Assembly: GCA_039527025.1 (NCBI GenBank)
Contig: BAAAJN010000001.1
Coordinates: forward strand, 372,001-436,000
Direction of reading: 5' to 3'
Origin: Microlunatus lacustris
GTDB taxonomy: Bacteria; Actinomycetota; Actinomycetes; Propionibacteriales; Propionibacteriaceae
DNA: 64,000 nt
The position numbers and the translations under genes are program-made. The notes below the pieces were generated by a model, which searched no databases, had not been told where the DNA came from, and saw nothing but the letters and a program-made list of their open reading frames with translations. Below are positions 24,998-32,678 of the stretch, piece by piece; the stretch's first letter is position 1, and each line of letters begins with the position of its first letter.

Positions 24998-25014
24998 GTC
25001 AACCAGTGGTTGAC
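24998..25014. promoter_or_regulatory. operator 1, GTCAACC-AGT-GGTTGAC
   Basis: Perfect 7-bp inverted repeat with a 3-bp centre. Its right arm overlaps the predicted -35 box of the Clp-N gene. A second site with identical arms lies 28 bp downstream. Confidence 0.75.
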
Positions 25015-25038
25015 GGTTGCGCGACGTCAACCTACGGT
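25010..25038 (+). promoter_or_regulatory. promoter of the Clp-N gene, leaderless
   Basis: TTGACG (25010-25015), a 17-nt spacer and TACGGT (25033-25038) place the transcription start at about 25045, the A of the ATG. No ribosome binding site is present, so the mRNA should be leaderless. Both palindromes overlap the promoter elements. Confidence 0.65.
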
Positions 25039-25042
25039 TGAC
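25026..25042. promoter_or_regulatory. operator 2, GTCAACC-TAC-GGTTGAC
   Basis: Second perfect copy of the 7-bp inverted repeat, ending 2 bp before the ATG and covering the -10 box. Centre-to-centre distance to operator 1 is 28 bp, just under three helical turns. Confidence 0.75.
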
Positions 25043-25044
25043 GG

Positions 25045-25704
25045 ATGACTGACGCTTCCGTCCGACTGGACGACCTCATCGGCGCCGTGTCCTCCGCCCA
25101 CCAGGACCCGCTCGAACGGCTGGAGCAGGCCGCCACCCTCGGCGCCCACCTCGACGACGTCGCGGACTCCCTGATCGGTCACTTCGTCGACCAGGCCCGC
25201 CGGTCGGGGGCGTCCTGGACCGACATCGGCCGCCGCATGGGCGTCACCAAGCAGGCCGTGCAGAAGCGCTTCACGACGAAGCCGGGCGCCGGTCTGGACC
25301 CCAGTGCCGGGTTCAGCCAGTTCACCGAGCGGGCCCGCCTCGCTGTCGTCGCCGCCCAGGAGGAGGCGCGGAGCGCCGACCACGACCGGATCACCGTCGG
25401 CCACCTCGTGCTGGGGGTGCTCGCCGACCCCGACAGCAGCGCGGCTCGCCGGATCGCCGCGCAAGGGCTGGAGCTCGAGGTCGTCCGGACGACGGCCCGG
25501 GCCACCCTGCCCGAGTCGGCGACCGAGGTGCCCGCGCTGATCCCCTTCGACGCGCACGCCAAGCGCGCCCTGGAGCAGGCGTTCGCCGAGGCCGAGCAGT
25601 CGGGCGCCGAGCGCGTCGGCACCGTGCACGTGCTGCTGGCCGTCGCCGCGGTCGAGGACGGTACGGGGGTGCTGGCCGGCCTGGGCTTCGACCCGGGCGC
25701 CTGA
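25045..25704 (+). CDS. Clp N-domain protein with N-terminal HTH-like segment
   Basis: 219-aa protein with no ATPase domain. Residues about 1-80 are helical and hold a likely helix-turn-helix, SGASWTDIGRRMGVTKQAVQKRF, resembling sigma-factor region-4-type HTHs. Residues about 88-215 hold two Clp repeat (ClpC/ClpA N-domain) units: FTERARLAVVAAQEEARSADHDRITVGHLVLGVLAD and FDAHAKRALEQAFAEAEQSGAERVGTVHVLLAVA. This HTH plus Clp-N build is known in actinobacteria. The two palindromes over its promoter suggest that it represses itself and perhaps the divergent SDR gene. Clp-N domains bind proteins or phospho-Arg, so it may sense misfolded protein; that is inference. Confidence 0.85.
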   Translation: MTDASVRLDDLIGAVSSAHQDPLERLEQAATLGAHLDDVADSLIGHFVDQARRSGASWTDIGRRMGVTKQAVQKRFTTKPGAGLDPSAGFSQFTERARLAVVAAQEEARSADHDRITVGHLVLGVLADPDSSAARRIAAQGLELEVVRTTARATLPESATEVPALIPFDAHAKRALEQAFAEAEQSGAERVGTVHVLLAVAAVEDGTGVLAGLGFDPGA

Positions 25705-25707
25705 CGC

Positions 25708-25713
25708 TACGGT
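25708..25713 (+). promoter_or_regulatory. -10 box TACGGT, leaderless start
   Basis: TACGGT lies 6 nt before the GTG at 25720 and overlaps the end of the preceding gene, so an independent leaderless transcript is possible. Confidence 0.4.
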
Positions 25714-25719
25714 GACCGC

Positions 25720-26166
25720 GTGCCGCGGGTGCTGCTGACGGGGATGTCGGGGACGGGCAAGAGCACGCTGGCGGCCGAGCTGGCGCGCCGGGGCCACCGG
25801 ACGGTGGAGACCGACGACGACGGCTGGCACCGCGAGGACGGCAGCTGGCACCCCGGCCGGATGACGGCGCTGCTGGACGCGCACCCCGACCTCCTCGTCG
25901 TCGGCACCGCGGACAACCAGGGCCGGTTCTACGACCGCTTCGCCGCGGTCGTGCTGCTCAGCGTCCCGGCGGACGTGGTGCTGGCCCGGGTCAGCACACG
26001 GAGCACGAACCCCTACGGCCGGAGCGGCGAGCAGCGCGCCGAGATCCTCGGCCACCTCTCGACGGTGGAACCGTTGCTGCGGCGCGGGGCGACGCTCGAG
26101 CTGGACGGCCGGCGACCGACCGGCGAGCTGGCCGACGTCGTCGCGCAGTTGCTGACCAGCGGCTGA
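25720..26166 (+). CDS. P-loop nucleotide/sugar kinase-like protein
   Basis: 148-aa P-loop NTPase of the adenylate/shikimate-kinase type. The Walker A motif is at the N-terminus, VLLTGMSGTGKSTLAAELARRGHRTVETDDDGWH, with the Asp-rich ETDDDGW following strand 2 as in small kinases. A short lid-like part (STRSTNPYGRSGEQR) carries the Arg residues. It is shorter than most kinases of the fold, and the acceptor is unknown. GTG at 25720; 15 bp after the Clp-N gene. Confidence 0.82.
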   Translation: MPRVLLTGMSGTGKSTLAAELARRGHRTVETDDDGWHREDGSWHPGRMTALLDAHPDLLVVGTADNQGRFYDRFAAVVLLSVPADVVLARVSTRSTNPYGRSGEQRAEILGHLSTVEPLLRRGATLELDGRRPTGELADVVAQLLTSG

Positions 26167-26243
26167 GGCCAGGCTCACCGGCGCGGCAGCTCAACCGGTC
26201 CGCGGCGACCAGCACGTCCATCGAGCCTGGACGTGCAAAGTTA

Positions 26244-26259
26244 ACTTGATACTTCAAGT
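26244..26259. promoter_or_regulatory. palindromic operator ACTTGA-TACT-TCAAGT upstream of the dioxygenase
   Basis: Perfect 6-bp arms with a 4-bp centre in a locally AT-rich stretch. It covers the predicted -35 box. Such ACTTGA/TCAAGT palindromes are typical MarR-family operators, but no marR gene is adjacent. Confidence 0.6.
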
Positions 26260-26273
26260 AACTCCCCTAGACT
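26246..26273 (+). promoter_or_regulatory. promoter of the DODA dioxygenase gene
   Basis: TTGATA (26246-26251), a 16-nt spacer and TAGACT (26268-26273). Transcription would start near 26280, 40 nt before the ATG. The palindrome at 26244-26259 overlaps the -35 box, an arrangement for repression. Confidence 0.6.
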
Positions 26274-26320
26274 GGCTCGCAGGCACCGAACGGTGCCCCT
26301 CCTGCCACCGAGAGCCGACC

Positions 26321-27199
26321 ATGACCTCCCTGTTCGAGCGCGGCGTCCCCGCGGGCGCCTACGACGCCTTCCTCCCCGGTGCGGTGGCGGCCAGCCGTCG
26401 TCAGCGGTCGTGGCAGCCCGAGGACGGTCCGCTGCCCTCGCTGTTCCTCAGCCACGGCGCCCCGCCGCTGCTGGACGACGCCGACTGGATGCGCCAGCTG
26501 CTCGCCTGGTCCCTCTCGATGCCGAAGCCGCGCTCCATCCTCATCGTGAGTGCGCACTGGGAGTCGGCCCCGCTGTCGCTGTCCTCGAGCGCGGCCGCCG
26601 CACCGCTCGTCTACGACTTCGGCGGGTTCCACCCGCGCTACCACTCCCTGACCTATCCCACCCCGGACGCGTCGGCGCTGGCCGCGCGGGTGCACGCGGT
26701 GGTGGGCGACACCACGACGGTGCACGAGCACGCGCACCGGGGCCTGGACCACGGGGCGTGGGTCCCGCTGATGGTCATGTACCCCGTGGCCGACGTCCCC
26801 GTCCTCCAGCTGAGCCTGCCGACCGAGGACCCGGGCGACCTGCTGGCTCTGGGCGGACGGCTGCGCGCCCTGCGCGAGGAGGGCGTGCTGGTCATCGGCT
26901 CGGGCTTCACCACGCACGGGCTGCCCTTCCTCAACCGGGCCAACGCGGCGGGCGAGGTGCCGACCTGGTCGTCCGACTTCGACCAGTGGGCCGCCGAGCT
27001 GCTGGCCAGCGGGGACGTCGACGGGTTGGCCGGGTTCCGCGACCACGCCCCCGGGATGCCGTGGTGCCACCCGACCGTGGAGCACTTCATCCCGATGTTC
27101 GTCACCTTCGGGGCCGCCTCGGCCGACCCGCAGGCGGCGGTGACCACGATCGACGGCTACATGATGGGGCTGTCCCGCCGCTCCTTCCAGCTCGCCTGA
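26321..27199 (+). CDS. DODA-type extradiol ring-cleaving dioxygenase
   Basis: 292-aa class III extradiol dioxygenase (LigB fold, 4,5-DOPA dioxygenase/YgiD group) that opens catechol rings with non-haem iron or zinc. Metal-site parts: LPSLFLSHGAPPLLDD, ILIVSAHWESAPLSLS, FHPRYHSLTYPTPDA, HRGLDHGAWVPLMVMYP, VLVIGSGFTTHGL and PWCHPTVEHFIPMFVTFGAA. ATG at 26321; the frame is open upstream but the palindrome and promoter occupy that part. The operator suggests induction by a phenolic compound; the true substrate is unknown. The usual DODA length is about 260 aa, and the extra N-terminal 40 residues are poorly conserved in character. Confidence 0.92.
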   Translation: MTSLFERGVPAGAYDAFLPGAVAASRRQRSWQPEDGPLPSLFLSHGAPPLLDDADWMRQLLAWSLSMPKPRSILIVSAHWESAPLSLSSSAAAAPLVYDFGGFHPRYHSLTYPTPDASALAARVHAVVGDTTTVHEHAHRGLDHGAWVPLMVMYPVADVPVLQLSLPTEDPGDLLALGGRLRALREEGVLVIGSGFTTHGLPFLNRANAAGEVPTWSSDFDQWAAELLASGDVDGLAGFRDHAPGMPWCHPTVEHFIPMFVTFGAASADPQAAVTTIDGYMMGLSRRSFQLA

Positions 27200-27205
27200 C
27201 CCCTT

Positions 27206-27281
27206 CGACAGGCTCAGGGCACGGCGACAGGCTCAGGGCACGGCGACAGGCCCAGGGCACGGCGACAGGCTCAGGGCACGA
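27206..27281. repeat. four tandem 19-bp units related to the REP-like palindrome
   Basis: CGACAGGCTCAGGGCACGG repeated at 27206, 27225, 27244 (one change) and 27263 (one change), right after the dioxygenase stop and up to the start of the YbaK gene. The first unit is part of CCCTTCGACAGGCTCAGGG, a variant of the dispersed palindrome. Confidence 0.85.
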
Positions 27282-27288
27282 TGGGCTC

Positions 27289-27774
27289 GTGACCGAACCG
27301 CAGCAGGACTGGCCCGACGGTGTCCGACGGATGCTGGCCGGGGCGGCCGAGCACGGGCTGGACGTCGAGGTGCGTCCGCGGCCGCCGGCCCGCAGCCTCG
27401 AGGAGGCCGCGACCCTGCTCGGGATCACCCCCGCTGACATCGCCAAGACGCTGGTGCTGCGCCGCTCGGACGCCCGCTACCTCTTCGCGGTGCTGCCCGG
27501 GGACACCCAGCTGGCCTGGCCGAAGATCCGCGCCCTGGTGGGGGTGAACAAGCTGACGCTCCCCGACGCGGGCGAGGCGCGAACGGCGACCGGCTACGTG
27601 CGGGGCACCATCACCCCGGTGGGTAGCACGACGGCGTGGCCGCTCTGGGTGGACGCCCGGCTCGCCGGCCGCCGGGTGGCGATGGGTTCGGGCGATCCGG
27701 GCTACAGCGCCTTCCTGGACGCGGACGGGCTCGTCCGCGCCTACGCGGGGACGGTCGCCGACCTGGCGGGCTGA
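27289..27774 (+). CDS. YbaK/EbsC-family aminoacyl-tRNA deacylase
   Basis: 161-aa protein of the prolyl-tRNA-synthetase editing-domain family, which hydrolyses mischarged tRNAs. Typical parts: LEEAATLLGITPADIAKTLVLRRSDARYLFAVLPGDTQLAWPKIRALVGVNKLTLPDAGEARTATGYVRGTITPVG, then RVAMGSGDPGYSAFLDADGLV, the GSG-type substrate loop. The Lys in IAKTLV is the usual active-site Lys. GTG at 27289 sits only 7 nt after the tandem repeat, which must therefore carry or disrupt its ribosome binding site (AGGGCACGATGGGCTC). Confidence 0.88.
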   Translation: MTEPQQDWPDGVRRMLAGAAEHGLDVEVRPRPPARSLEEAATLLGITPADIAKTLVLRRSDARYLFAVLPGDTQLAWPKIRALVGVNKLTLPDAGEARTATGYVRGTITPVGSTTAWPLWVDARLAGRRVAMGSGDPGYSAFLDADGLVRAYAGTVADLAG

Positions 27775-27786
27775 GCCCGAGAGCCG

Positions 27787-28524
27787 TCAGTCCGGGTCGA
27801 GCACGTGCCGCAGGTAGCGCGGGGGTGCGGCCAGGAAGCTGCGGTAGTGCTCGACGAGCAGCAGGTCCTCCCACCGGCTCTCCCGCAGACCCCAGGCCCC
27901 GACCTCCAGGATCCGGGCCCCGGGCAGCGCGCACAGCACGGGGGAGTGGGTGGCGCAGAGCACCTGGGCGCCGCTCCGCGCCAGGGCGTCGAGCCGGCCG
28001 ACGAGCGCGAGCACCGAGGTGAACGAGAGCGCTGCCTCGGGCTCGTCCAGGCAGTACAGACCCGGGTTGTCGAGGTGCTGCGCGATGAGCTCGAGGAACG
28101 ACTCGCCGTGGCTCATCTCGTGGTACGCGGCCCGGCCGCCGGCCTCGCGCTCCAGGTAGGTGTAGTAGCCGTGCATGCTCTCGGCCCGCAGGAAGAACCC
28201 CCAACGTGGCGCCCCCGCGCCGCGGACCAGCTGCAGCCAGGAGCCCAGCGGCGACTCCGAGGGACGGGTGCGGTGCCGCCCGTAGGGGGTGCCGCCCTCC
28301 GCGTTCAGCCCGAACGCCTCGGCGACCGCCTCGACCAGCGTCGACTTGCCCGAGCCGTTCTCCCCGACCAGGAAGGTGACGCCGGGCGCGAGCTCGAGCC
28401 CGTCCGCCAGCAGCTGGGCCACTGCCGGCACGCTCACCGGCCAGCCGTCCGCGGGCACCGGCGCCGCCGGGTCGCACTCGATCCGGCGGACCGGCCGGGT
28501 GTCGCGGGTCCACGGATCAGCCAT
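27787..28524 (-). CDS. SMC/ABC-like AAA family ATPase
   Basis: 245-aa cytoplasmic ATPase of the AAA_21 kind. Walker A is FLVGENGSGKSTLVEAVAEAFGLN, the ABC signature-like segment is MSHGESFLELIAQHL, Walker B is GLYCLDEPEAALSF, and the switch His is in VLCATHSPVLCALPGARILEV. It has no membrane part and no long coiled coil. Related proteins are called phosphonate-type or predicted ATPases with no firm role. ATG at 28524; its 3' end converges on the YbaK gene with 12 bp between. Confidence 0.88.
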   Translation of the reverse strand: MADPWTRDTRPVRRIECDPAAPVPADGWPVSVPAVAQLLADGLELAPGVTFLVGENGSGKSTLVEAVAEAFGLNAEGGTPYGRHRTRPSESPLGSWLQLVRGAGAPRWGFFLRAESMHGYYTYLEREAGGRAAYHEMSHGESFLELIAQHLDNPGLYCLDEPEAALSFTSVLALVGRLDALARSGAQVLCATHSPVLCALPGARILEVGAWGLRESRWEDLLLVEHYRSFLAAPPRYLRHVLDPD

Positions 28525-28590
28525 CCCGCGATCCTGCCAGGGCCCGGCTGAGCGGGCGGTCGGCGCGTCCGCCGGCCGGGTCGCCCGCCC

Positions 28591-28596
28591 TACACT
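28591..28596 (+). promoter_or_regulatory. -10 box TACACT, leaderless start
   Basis: TACACT lies 7 nt before the ATG of the membrane hydrolase gene, and no ribosome binding site is present. Confidence 0.45.
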
Positions 28597-28603
28597 GCCG
28601 GGC

Positions 28604-29647
28604 ATGGCCAAGACGGGGGTCCCCAGCCGACGCGTGCTCGCGCTCACCTGGCTCGGCGTCGGGGCCGCCATGGTGGCCGTCCCGGTGTGGCTGGCCTGGA
28701 CCCGCTGGCAGCCGATCCTGGTGGGGCACCCGCTGATGCTGGTGCTCGGCATCGGCTGCGGCCTGCTCGGCTTCGTCGCCCTGGCCTGGGCCGTGGCCAG
28801 CCTCGTGCTGGGCGACCGCGCCGACGACGAGGCCCAGCCGCTCACCGAGCGGCAGCGCACCGTCCGGGCCAACCGGCGGATCGCCCTCGCCGTGCCGGCT
28901 CTGCTGCTCTGCGTGCTGCTGGCCGGTTCCCTCGCCTGGTCCCGGCCCCACCCGGCCTCACCGGTCGCCGTGGCGGCCATGCGCTCGGCGGACGGCGTCC
29001 GGGTCTCGGACCGGCTGACCTGGTTCGAGCTGGCCTCGACGGCCCGGGTGGAGGACGAGGTGGTGCGGCCCACCACCGGAGTGGTCCTCGTCCCCGGCGC
29101 CCGGGTCGACCCGCGGGCCTACGCGCACGTGCTGCGACCCCTGGCGCAGGCGGGCTACCTGGTCACGGTGCTCAAGGAGCCGTTCGGCTTGTCCGTCGTC
29201 GACCCCGGTCACGCCGCGCGGGTGATGGCGGCGCACCCCGAGATCGCGCAGTGGGTGGTGGCCGGCCATTCGCTGGGCGGCGTCACGGCTGCCTCGTTCG
29301 CCGACGAGCGGGTGGTGGTGGGGGAGGCGCGGGTGGCCGGGCTCGTCCTCTGGGCGTCCTACCCGGCCGCCCGCCTGGAACGCGCCGACCTCGTCGTCAC
29401 CTCGGTCTCGGCGGAGCTGGACGGGCTGAGCACCCCGGCCAAGGTGGACGCGGCGAAGAGCAAGCTGCCGCCCGACACCAGCCACGTGGTGGTGCCCGGG
29501 GCGGTGCACAGCTGGTTCGGCGACTACGGCGAGCAGTCCGGTGACGGCACCCCGACCGGGGACCGGGCTGAGGCGCAGGCCCAGATCACCCAGGCCACCC
29601 AGGCGGTGCTGGCGGCGGTCACCCCCCAGCCGGCGAAGAAGAAGTAG
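28604..29647 (+). CDS. membrane-anchored alpha/beta hydrolase
   Basis: 347-aa protein. Three hydrophobic helices lie in the first 115 residues (LTWLGVGAAMVAVPVWLAW, LMLVLGIGCGLLGFVALAWAVASLVL, IALAVPALLLCVLLAGSLAW). The outside domain is an alpha/beta hydrolase: GVVLVPGARVDPRAYAHVLRPLAQAGYLVTVLKEPFGL, nucleophile elbow VVAGHSLGGVTAASFA (Ser), then LVLWASYPAARLERADLVVTSVSAELDGL (acid) and VVVPGAVHSWFGDYG (His). Similar proteins are often annotated as chlorophyllase- or lipase-like. It ends with a Lys tail. The substrate is unknown. Confidence 0.87.
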   Translation: MAKTGVPSRRVLALTWLGVGAAMVAVPVWLAWTRWQPILVGHPLMLVLGIGCGLLGFVALAWAVASLVLGDRADDEAQPLTERQRTVRANRRIALAVPALLLCVLLAGSLAWSRPHPASPVAVAAMRSADGVRVSDRLTWFELASTARVEDEVVRPTTGVVLVPGARVDPRAYAHVLRPLAQAGYLVTVLKEPFGLSVVDPGHAARVMAAHPEIAQWVVAGHSLGGVTAASFADERVVVGEARVAGLVLWASYPAARLERADLVVTSVSAELDGLSTPAKVDAAKSKLPPDTSHVVVPGAVHSWFGDYGEQSGDGTPTGDRAEAQAQITQATQAVLAAVTPQPAKKK

Positions 29648-29684
29648 CGGCGGCGACCGGTTCGGCGGTCGCCGGCCAGATCCC

Positions 29685-29690
29685 TAGGAT
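29685..29690 (+). promoter_or_regulatory. -10 box TAGGAT, leaderless start
   Basis: TAGGAT is followed by CGGGGG and the ATG at 29697, 6 nt away. The transcript would begin at the start codon. Confidence 0.5.
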
Positions 29691-29696
29691 CGGGGG

Positions 29697-31079
29697 ATGA
29701 GCGCACAGGGACTGCAGCAGGCCCAGGACAAGATGGTCGCGGCCGGGGTGAACCCGCAGGCCATCGACGTCTTCAGCCACTACTACCACCAGCTGGAGGA
29801 GGGCGTCACCGGCTTCATCCCCGAGGACAGCATCGAGCCGCTGGAGGACCCCGACCTGCTCAGCGACGTCACGGTCAGCGAGGAGGACGCCCGGAGCGCC
29901 CTCGCGGCCACCGTCGTCATCAAGCTCAACGGCGGCCTCGGCACCTCGATGGGGCTCGACCGCGCCAAGTCCCTGCTGACCGTCCGGGACGGCAAGAACT
30001 TCCTCGATCTCATCGTCGACCAGGTCCGGGCCGCGCGCGCCACCTACGGCGCCAAGCTGCCGCTGGTGTTCATGGACAGCTTCCGCACCCGCGAGGACAC
30101 TCTCGCCGCCCTGGCCGGCTACGACGACCTGGCCGTCGACGGGCTCGACCTCGACTTCCTGCAGAGCCAGGAGCCCAAGCTGCGCGCCGACGACCTGACG
30201 CCGGTGGAGTGGCCGGCCGACCCGACGCTGGAGTGGTGCCCGCCCGGGCACGGCGACCTCTACACCGCCCTCGAGGCCTCGGGGATCCTCGACCGGCTGC
30301 TGGCGCTCGGCTACCGGTACGCCTCGGTCTCGAACTCCGACAACCTGGGCGCCGCCCCCGACGCCACCATCGCGGGCTGGTTCGCGGCCAGCGGAGCTCC
30401 CTACGCGGCCGAGGTCTGCCGGCGGACGACGGCCGACCGCAAGGGCGGGCACCTGGCCATCCGGAAGGCGGACCAGCAGCTGATCCTGCGCGACACCGCG
30501 CAGACGGCGAAGGAGGAGATGCACTACTTCACCGACGAGCACCGCCACCCCTACTTCCACACGAACAACCTGTGGTTCGACCTCCAGGTGCTCTCCCGGA
30601 CGCTCAAGGAGCGCCACTCGGTGCTGGGCCTGCCGCTGATCAAGAACGAGAAGACCGTGGACCCGGCCGACCCCTCGTCCACCCCGGTGGTGCAGATCGA
30701 GTGCGCGATGGGCGCGGCGGTCGAGGTGTTCGAGGGCGCGACGGCGATCGGGGTGGGCCGGGAGCGCTTCCTGCCGGTGAAGACCACCAACGACCTGCTG
30801 CTGCTGCGCTCCGACGTGTACGAGGTGGACGACGCCGGCCACCTGGTCCGGGTGGCCGACCCGGCGCCGCTGGTGGACCTGGACAGCGCGCACTACAAGA
30901 CCATCTCCGCCTTCGACGCCCGGTTCCCCGCCGGGGCGCCGTCGCTGCGGCAGGCCAGCGGGTTGGCGGTGGAGGGTGACTGGACCTTCGAGGCCGACGT
31001 CACCGTGGTGGGGGCCGGCCGGCTGCCCGACGAGGGCGAGCCCCGCACCGTCCCCGCGGGGACGGTGCTGCAGGGCTGA
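29697..31079 (+). CDS. UTP-glucose-1-phosphate uridylyltransferase (UDPGP family)
   Basis: 460-aa enzyme making UDP-glucose or a related UDP-sugar, of the eukaryote-like UDPGP/USP family rather than the bacterial GalU family. Motifs: VVIKLNGGLGTSMGLDRAKSLLTV (nucleotide loop), LPLVFMDSFRTREDT, EWCPPGHGDLYTALEASG, YASVSNSDNLGAAPD (metal Asp), GGHLAIRK, FHTNNLWFDL, LPLIKNEKTVDP, ECAMGAAVEVF and RFLPVKTTNDLLLLRSDVY. It would feed cell-wall, trehalose or glycogen metabolism. The gene is monocistronic and converges on the nitroreductase gene with a 10-bp gap. Confidence 0.94.
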   Translation: MSAQGLQQAQDKMVAAGVNPQAIDVFSHYYHQLEEGVTGFIPEDSIEPLEDPDLLSDVTVSEEDARSALAATVVIKLNGGLGTSMGLDRAKSLLTVRDGKNFLDLIVDQVRAARATYGAKLPLVFMDSFRTREDTLAALAGYDDLAVDGLDLDFLQSQEPKLRADDLTPVEWPADPTLEWCPPGHGDLYTALEASGILDRLLALGYRYASVSNSDNLGAAPDATIAGWFAASGAPYAAEVCRRTTADRKGGHLAIRKADQQLILRDTAQTAKEEMHYFTDEHRHPYFHTNNLWFDLQVLSRTLKERHSVLGLPLIKNEKTVDPADPSSTPVVQIECAMGAAVEVFEGATAIGVGRERFLPVKTTNDLLLLRSDVYEVDDAGHLVRVADPAPLVDLDSAHYKTISAFDARFPAGAPSLRQASGLAVEGDWTFEADVTVVGAGRLPDEGEPRTVPAGTVLQG

Positions 31080-31089
31080 CCGCGAGCGC

Positions 31090-31737
31090 TCAGACGGTGC
31101 TGACGACCTCGTCGTAGTCGAGCCGCGGCTGGCGCGGGCGGTAGGACTCCTCGGAGGGGTGACCGAGGTTGACGACCAGGAAGACGCGGTGCCGCCCGTC
31201 GGGGAAGAACGCGCGACTGACCGCGTCGGCGTCGAAGCCGCCCATCGGGCCGGCCACCAGACCGGCCGCGCGGACGGCGACGATGAAGTAGCCCGCCTGC
31301 AGCACGGCGTTGGTGTGGGCGACCCCCGCTCGCGCCTGCTCGTCCGCGAAGTTCGCCCGGGCCCCGGGGACGACGGGGAACACCCGGTCCAGCTCGTCGT
31401 GGAAGTCGGTGTCGGCGGCCAGCAGGGCCACCAGCGGGGCGGCGGCGGTCCGCTCCTTGTTGCCGCCGGCCATGTGCTCGACCAGGCGGTCACGCGCTGC
31501 GCCGGAGCGGACCAGGACCATCCGCAGGGGCTGGCTGTTCATCGCCGTGGGCCCCCACTTGGCGAGCTCGTGGACCGTCCTCATCTGCTCGTCGGTGACG
31601 GGCTCGTCGGAGAAGCGGTACGCGGTCGCCGCACGGCGGAAGAGCCGGTCGGCGGCCTCCGGGGTGATGCGGAGTGCGGAGTCGAACTCCTGCTCGTACG
31701 CGGTCAGGTCGGCGGGGTCGAGGTCGAGGTCGGTCAT
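31090..31737 (-). CDS. RutE/HadB-like nitroreductase family protein (putative malonic semialdehyde reductase)
   Basis: 215-aa FMN enzyme of the nitroreductase fold. RutE-group features: ADRLFRRAATAYRFSDEPVTDEQMRTVHELAKWGPTAMNSQPLRMVLVRS (flavin contact near the PTAMNSQP loop), AAPLVALLAADTDFHDELDRVFP, NAVLQAGYFIVAVRAAGLVAGPMGGFDADAV and FLVVNLGHPSEESYRPRQPRLDYDEVV. RutE reduces malonic semialdehyde in pyrimidine breakdown; no other rut gene is near, so the role is open. ATG at 31737 is preferred over the in-frame TTG at 31755. Confidence 0.87.
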   Translation of the reverse strand: MTDLDLDPADLTAYEQEFDSALRITPEAADRLFRRAATAYRFSDEPVTDEQMRTVHELAKWGPTAMNSQPLRMVLVRSGAARDRLVEHMAGGNKERTAAAPLVALLAADTDFHDELDRVFPVVPGARANFADEQARAGVAHTNAVLQAGYFIVAVRAAGLVAGPMGGFDADAVSRAFFPDGRHRVFLVVNLGHPSEESYRPRQPRLDYDEVVSTV

Positions 31738-31848
31738 AGTTCGTCCAACAATCAATGAGTTCGGCTATTCCGACCAGGCCGCGGTGGGCGGCGCCGTCGC
31801 GAACGGACCCGTCTGCGACGATGACTCCCCGTCGCGACCGGAGGTGGG

Positions 31849-32190
31849 ATGGACCGCTGGACGCCCGCCTGGCACCAGGCCCTGGCCTACGCGGTGACCG
31901 GTGTCCGGTTCGAGGACCTCGGCCGGCAGGCCCGCCCCGATCTCGACGCGCTGGCCGCGCTGCTGCGGCCCCGGCTGGGCGTCGACGTCGACCCTGCGGC
32001 CTTGACCAGGGCGCACCCGCTGCCGGCCGACCTCGCGGCGGGCCTCGGTGCCGCCCAGCTGGCCGCGGCGACGAGCGACCTGCGGCGGCGGCTCACCGGG
32101 GCGCTGCCGGCGGTGGTGGCCGCGGAACGGCCGCTGACCGCCGACGAGCGCCGGCTGCTGCAGGACGTCCCGCCGCACCACGGCAGTTGA
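31849..32190 (+). CDS. hypothetical protein, 113 aa
   Basis: Small soluble, Ala/Leu/Arg-rich helical protein (MDRWTPAWHQALAYAVTGVRFEDLGRQ...). ATG at 31849 follows CGGAGGTGGG. The middle contains DLDALAALLRPRLGVDVDPAAL and AAATSDLRRRLTGALPAV. I recognise no domain. It is divergent from the nitroreductase gene and convergent with mscL. Confidence 0.6.
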   Translation: MDRWTPAWHQALAYAVTGVRFEDLGRQARPDLDALAALLRPRLGVDVDPAALTRAHPLPADLAAGLGAAQLAAATSDLRRRLTGALPAVVAAERPLTADERRLLQDVPPHHGS

Positions 32191-32228
32191 GCTCCGCGGC
32201 CGGCGACCCGGCGAGGCGGTCCCGGGCC

Positions 32229-32594
32229 TCAGCCCCGGTTGCTCTGCGCCCGCAGCAGGTCGCGGATCTCGGCCAGCAGGTCCTCACTGGAGGCGGCCTG
32301 GGCCGGCTCGTCCTTCTGGCGGATCGCGCTCAGCCGGTTGTAGGGCACCACGACGGCGAAGTAGAGGACCGCAGCGGTCAGCACGAAGGTGATGAGCGCG
32401 GTCACGAAGTTCCCGACGTTGATGCCGCGGACGGCGATGTCGCTGAGACCCTCGACCTGGACGACCAGGCCGAGGACGTCGAGCACGATCTTGGTGAACG
32501 CCTGGACGACCGCGGCGAACACCGTGCCCATGACGAAGGCCACCGCCAGCTCGACCAGGTTGCCGCGCACGAGGAAATCCTTGAAGCGCTGCAC
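32229..32594 (-). CDS. mscL: large-conductance mechanosensitive channel MscL
   Basis: 121-aa channel subunit that opens under membrane tension to release solutes on osmotic downshock. Typical N-terminal amphipathic helix and TM1: QRFKDFLVRGNLVELAVAFVMGTVFAAVVQAFTKIVLD, then the periplasmic loop GINVGNFVTALITF leading into TM2 VLTAAVLYFAVVVPYNRL, and a cytoplasmic helix ending SSEDLLAEIRDLLRAQ. The start is GTG at 32594, preceded by GGAGGAGATCTC. Length is normal for actinobacterial MscL. Confidence 0.95.
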   Translation of the reverse strand: MQRFKDFLVRGNLVELAVAFVMGTVFAAVVQAFTKIVLDVLGLVVQVEGLSDIAVRGINVGNFVTALITFVLTAAVLYFAVVVPYNRLSAIRQKDEPAQAASSEDLLAEIRDLLRAQSNRG

Positions 32595-32678
32595 GAGATC
32601 TCCTCCAGGGGTGCCGGTCCGGCTGTATGCGTGGCGCGACCGTAGCAGGACCTCCGCCGGGGAGCCGGGAACCGTGTG

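Noticed and set aside
27206..27281. Short regular repeats as a CRISPR array
   Set aside because: Units of 19 bp follow each other with no spacers, and no cas genes are present.
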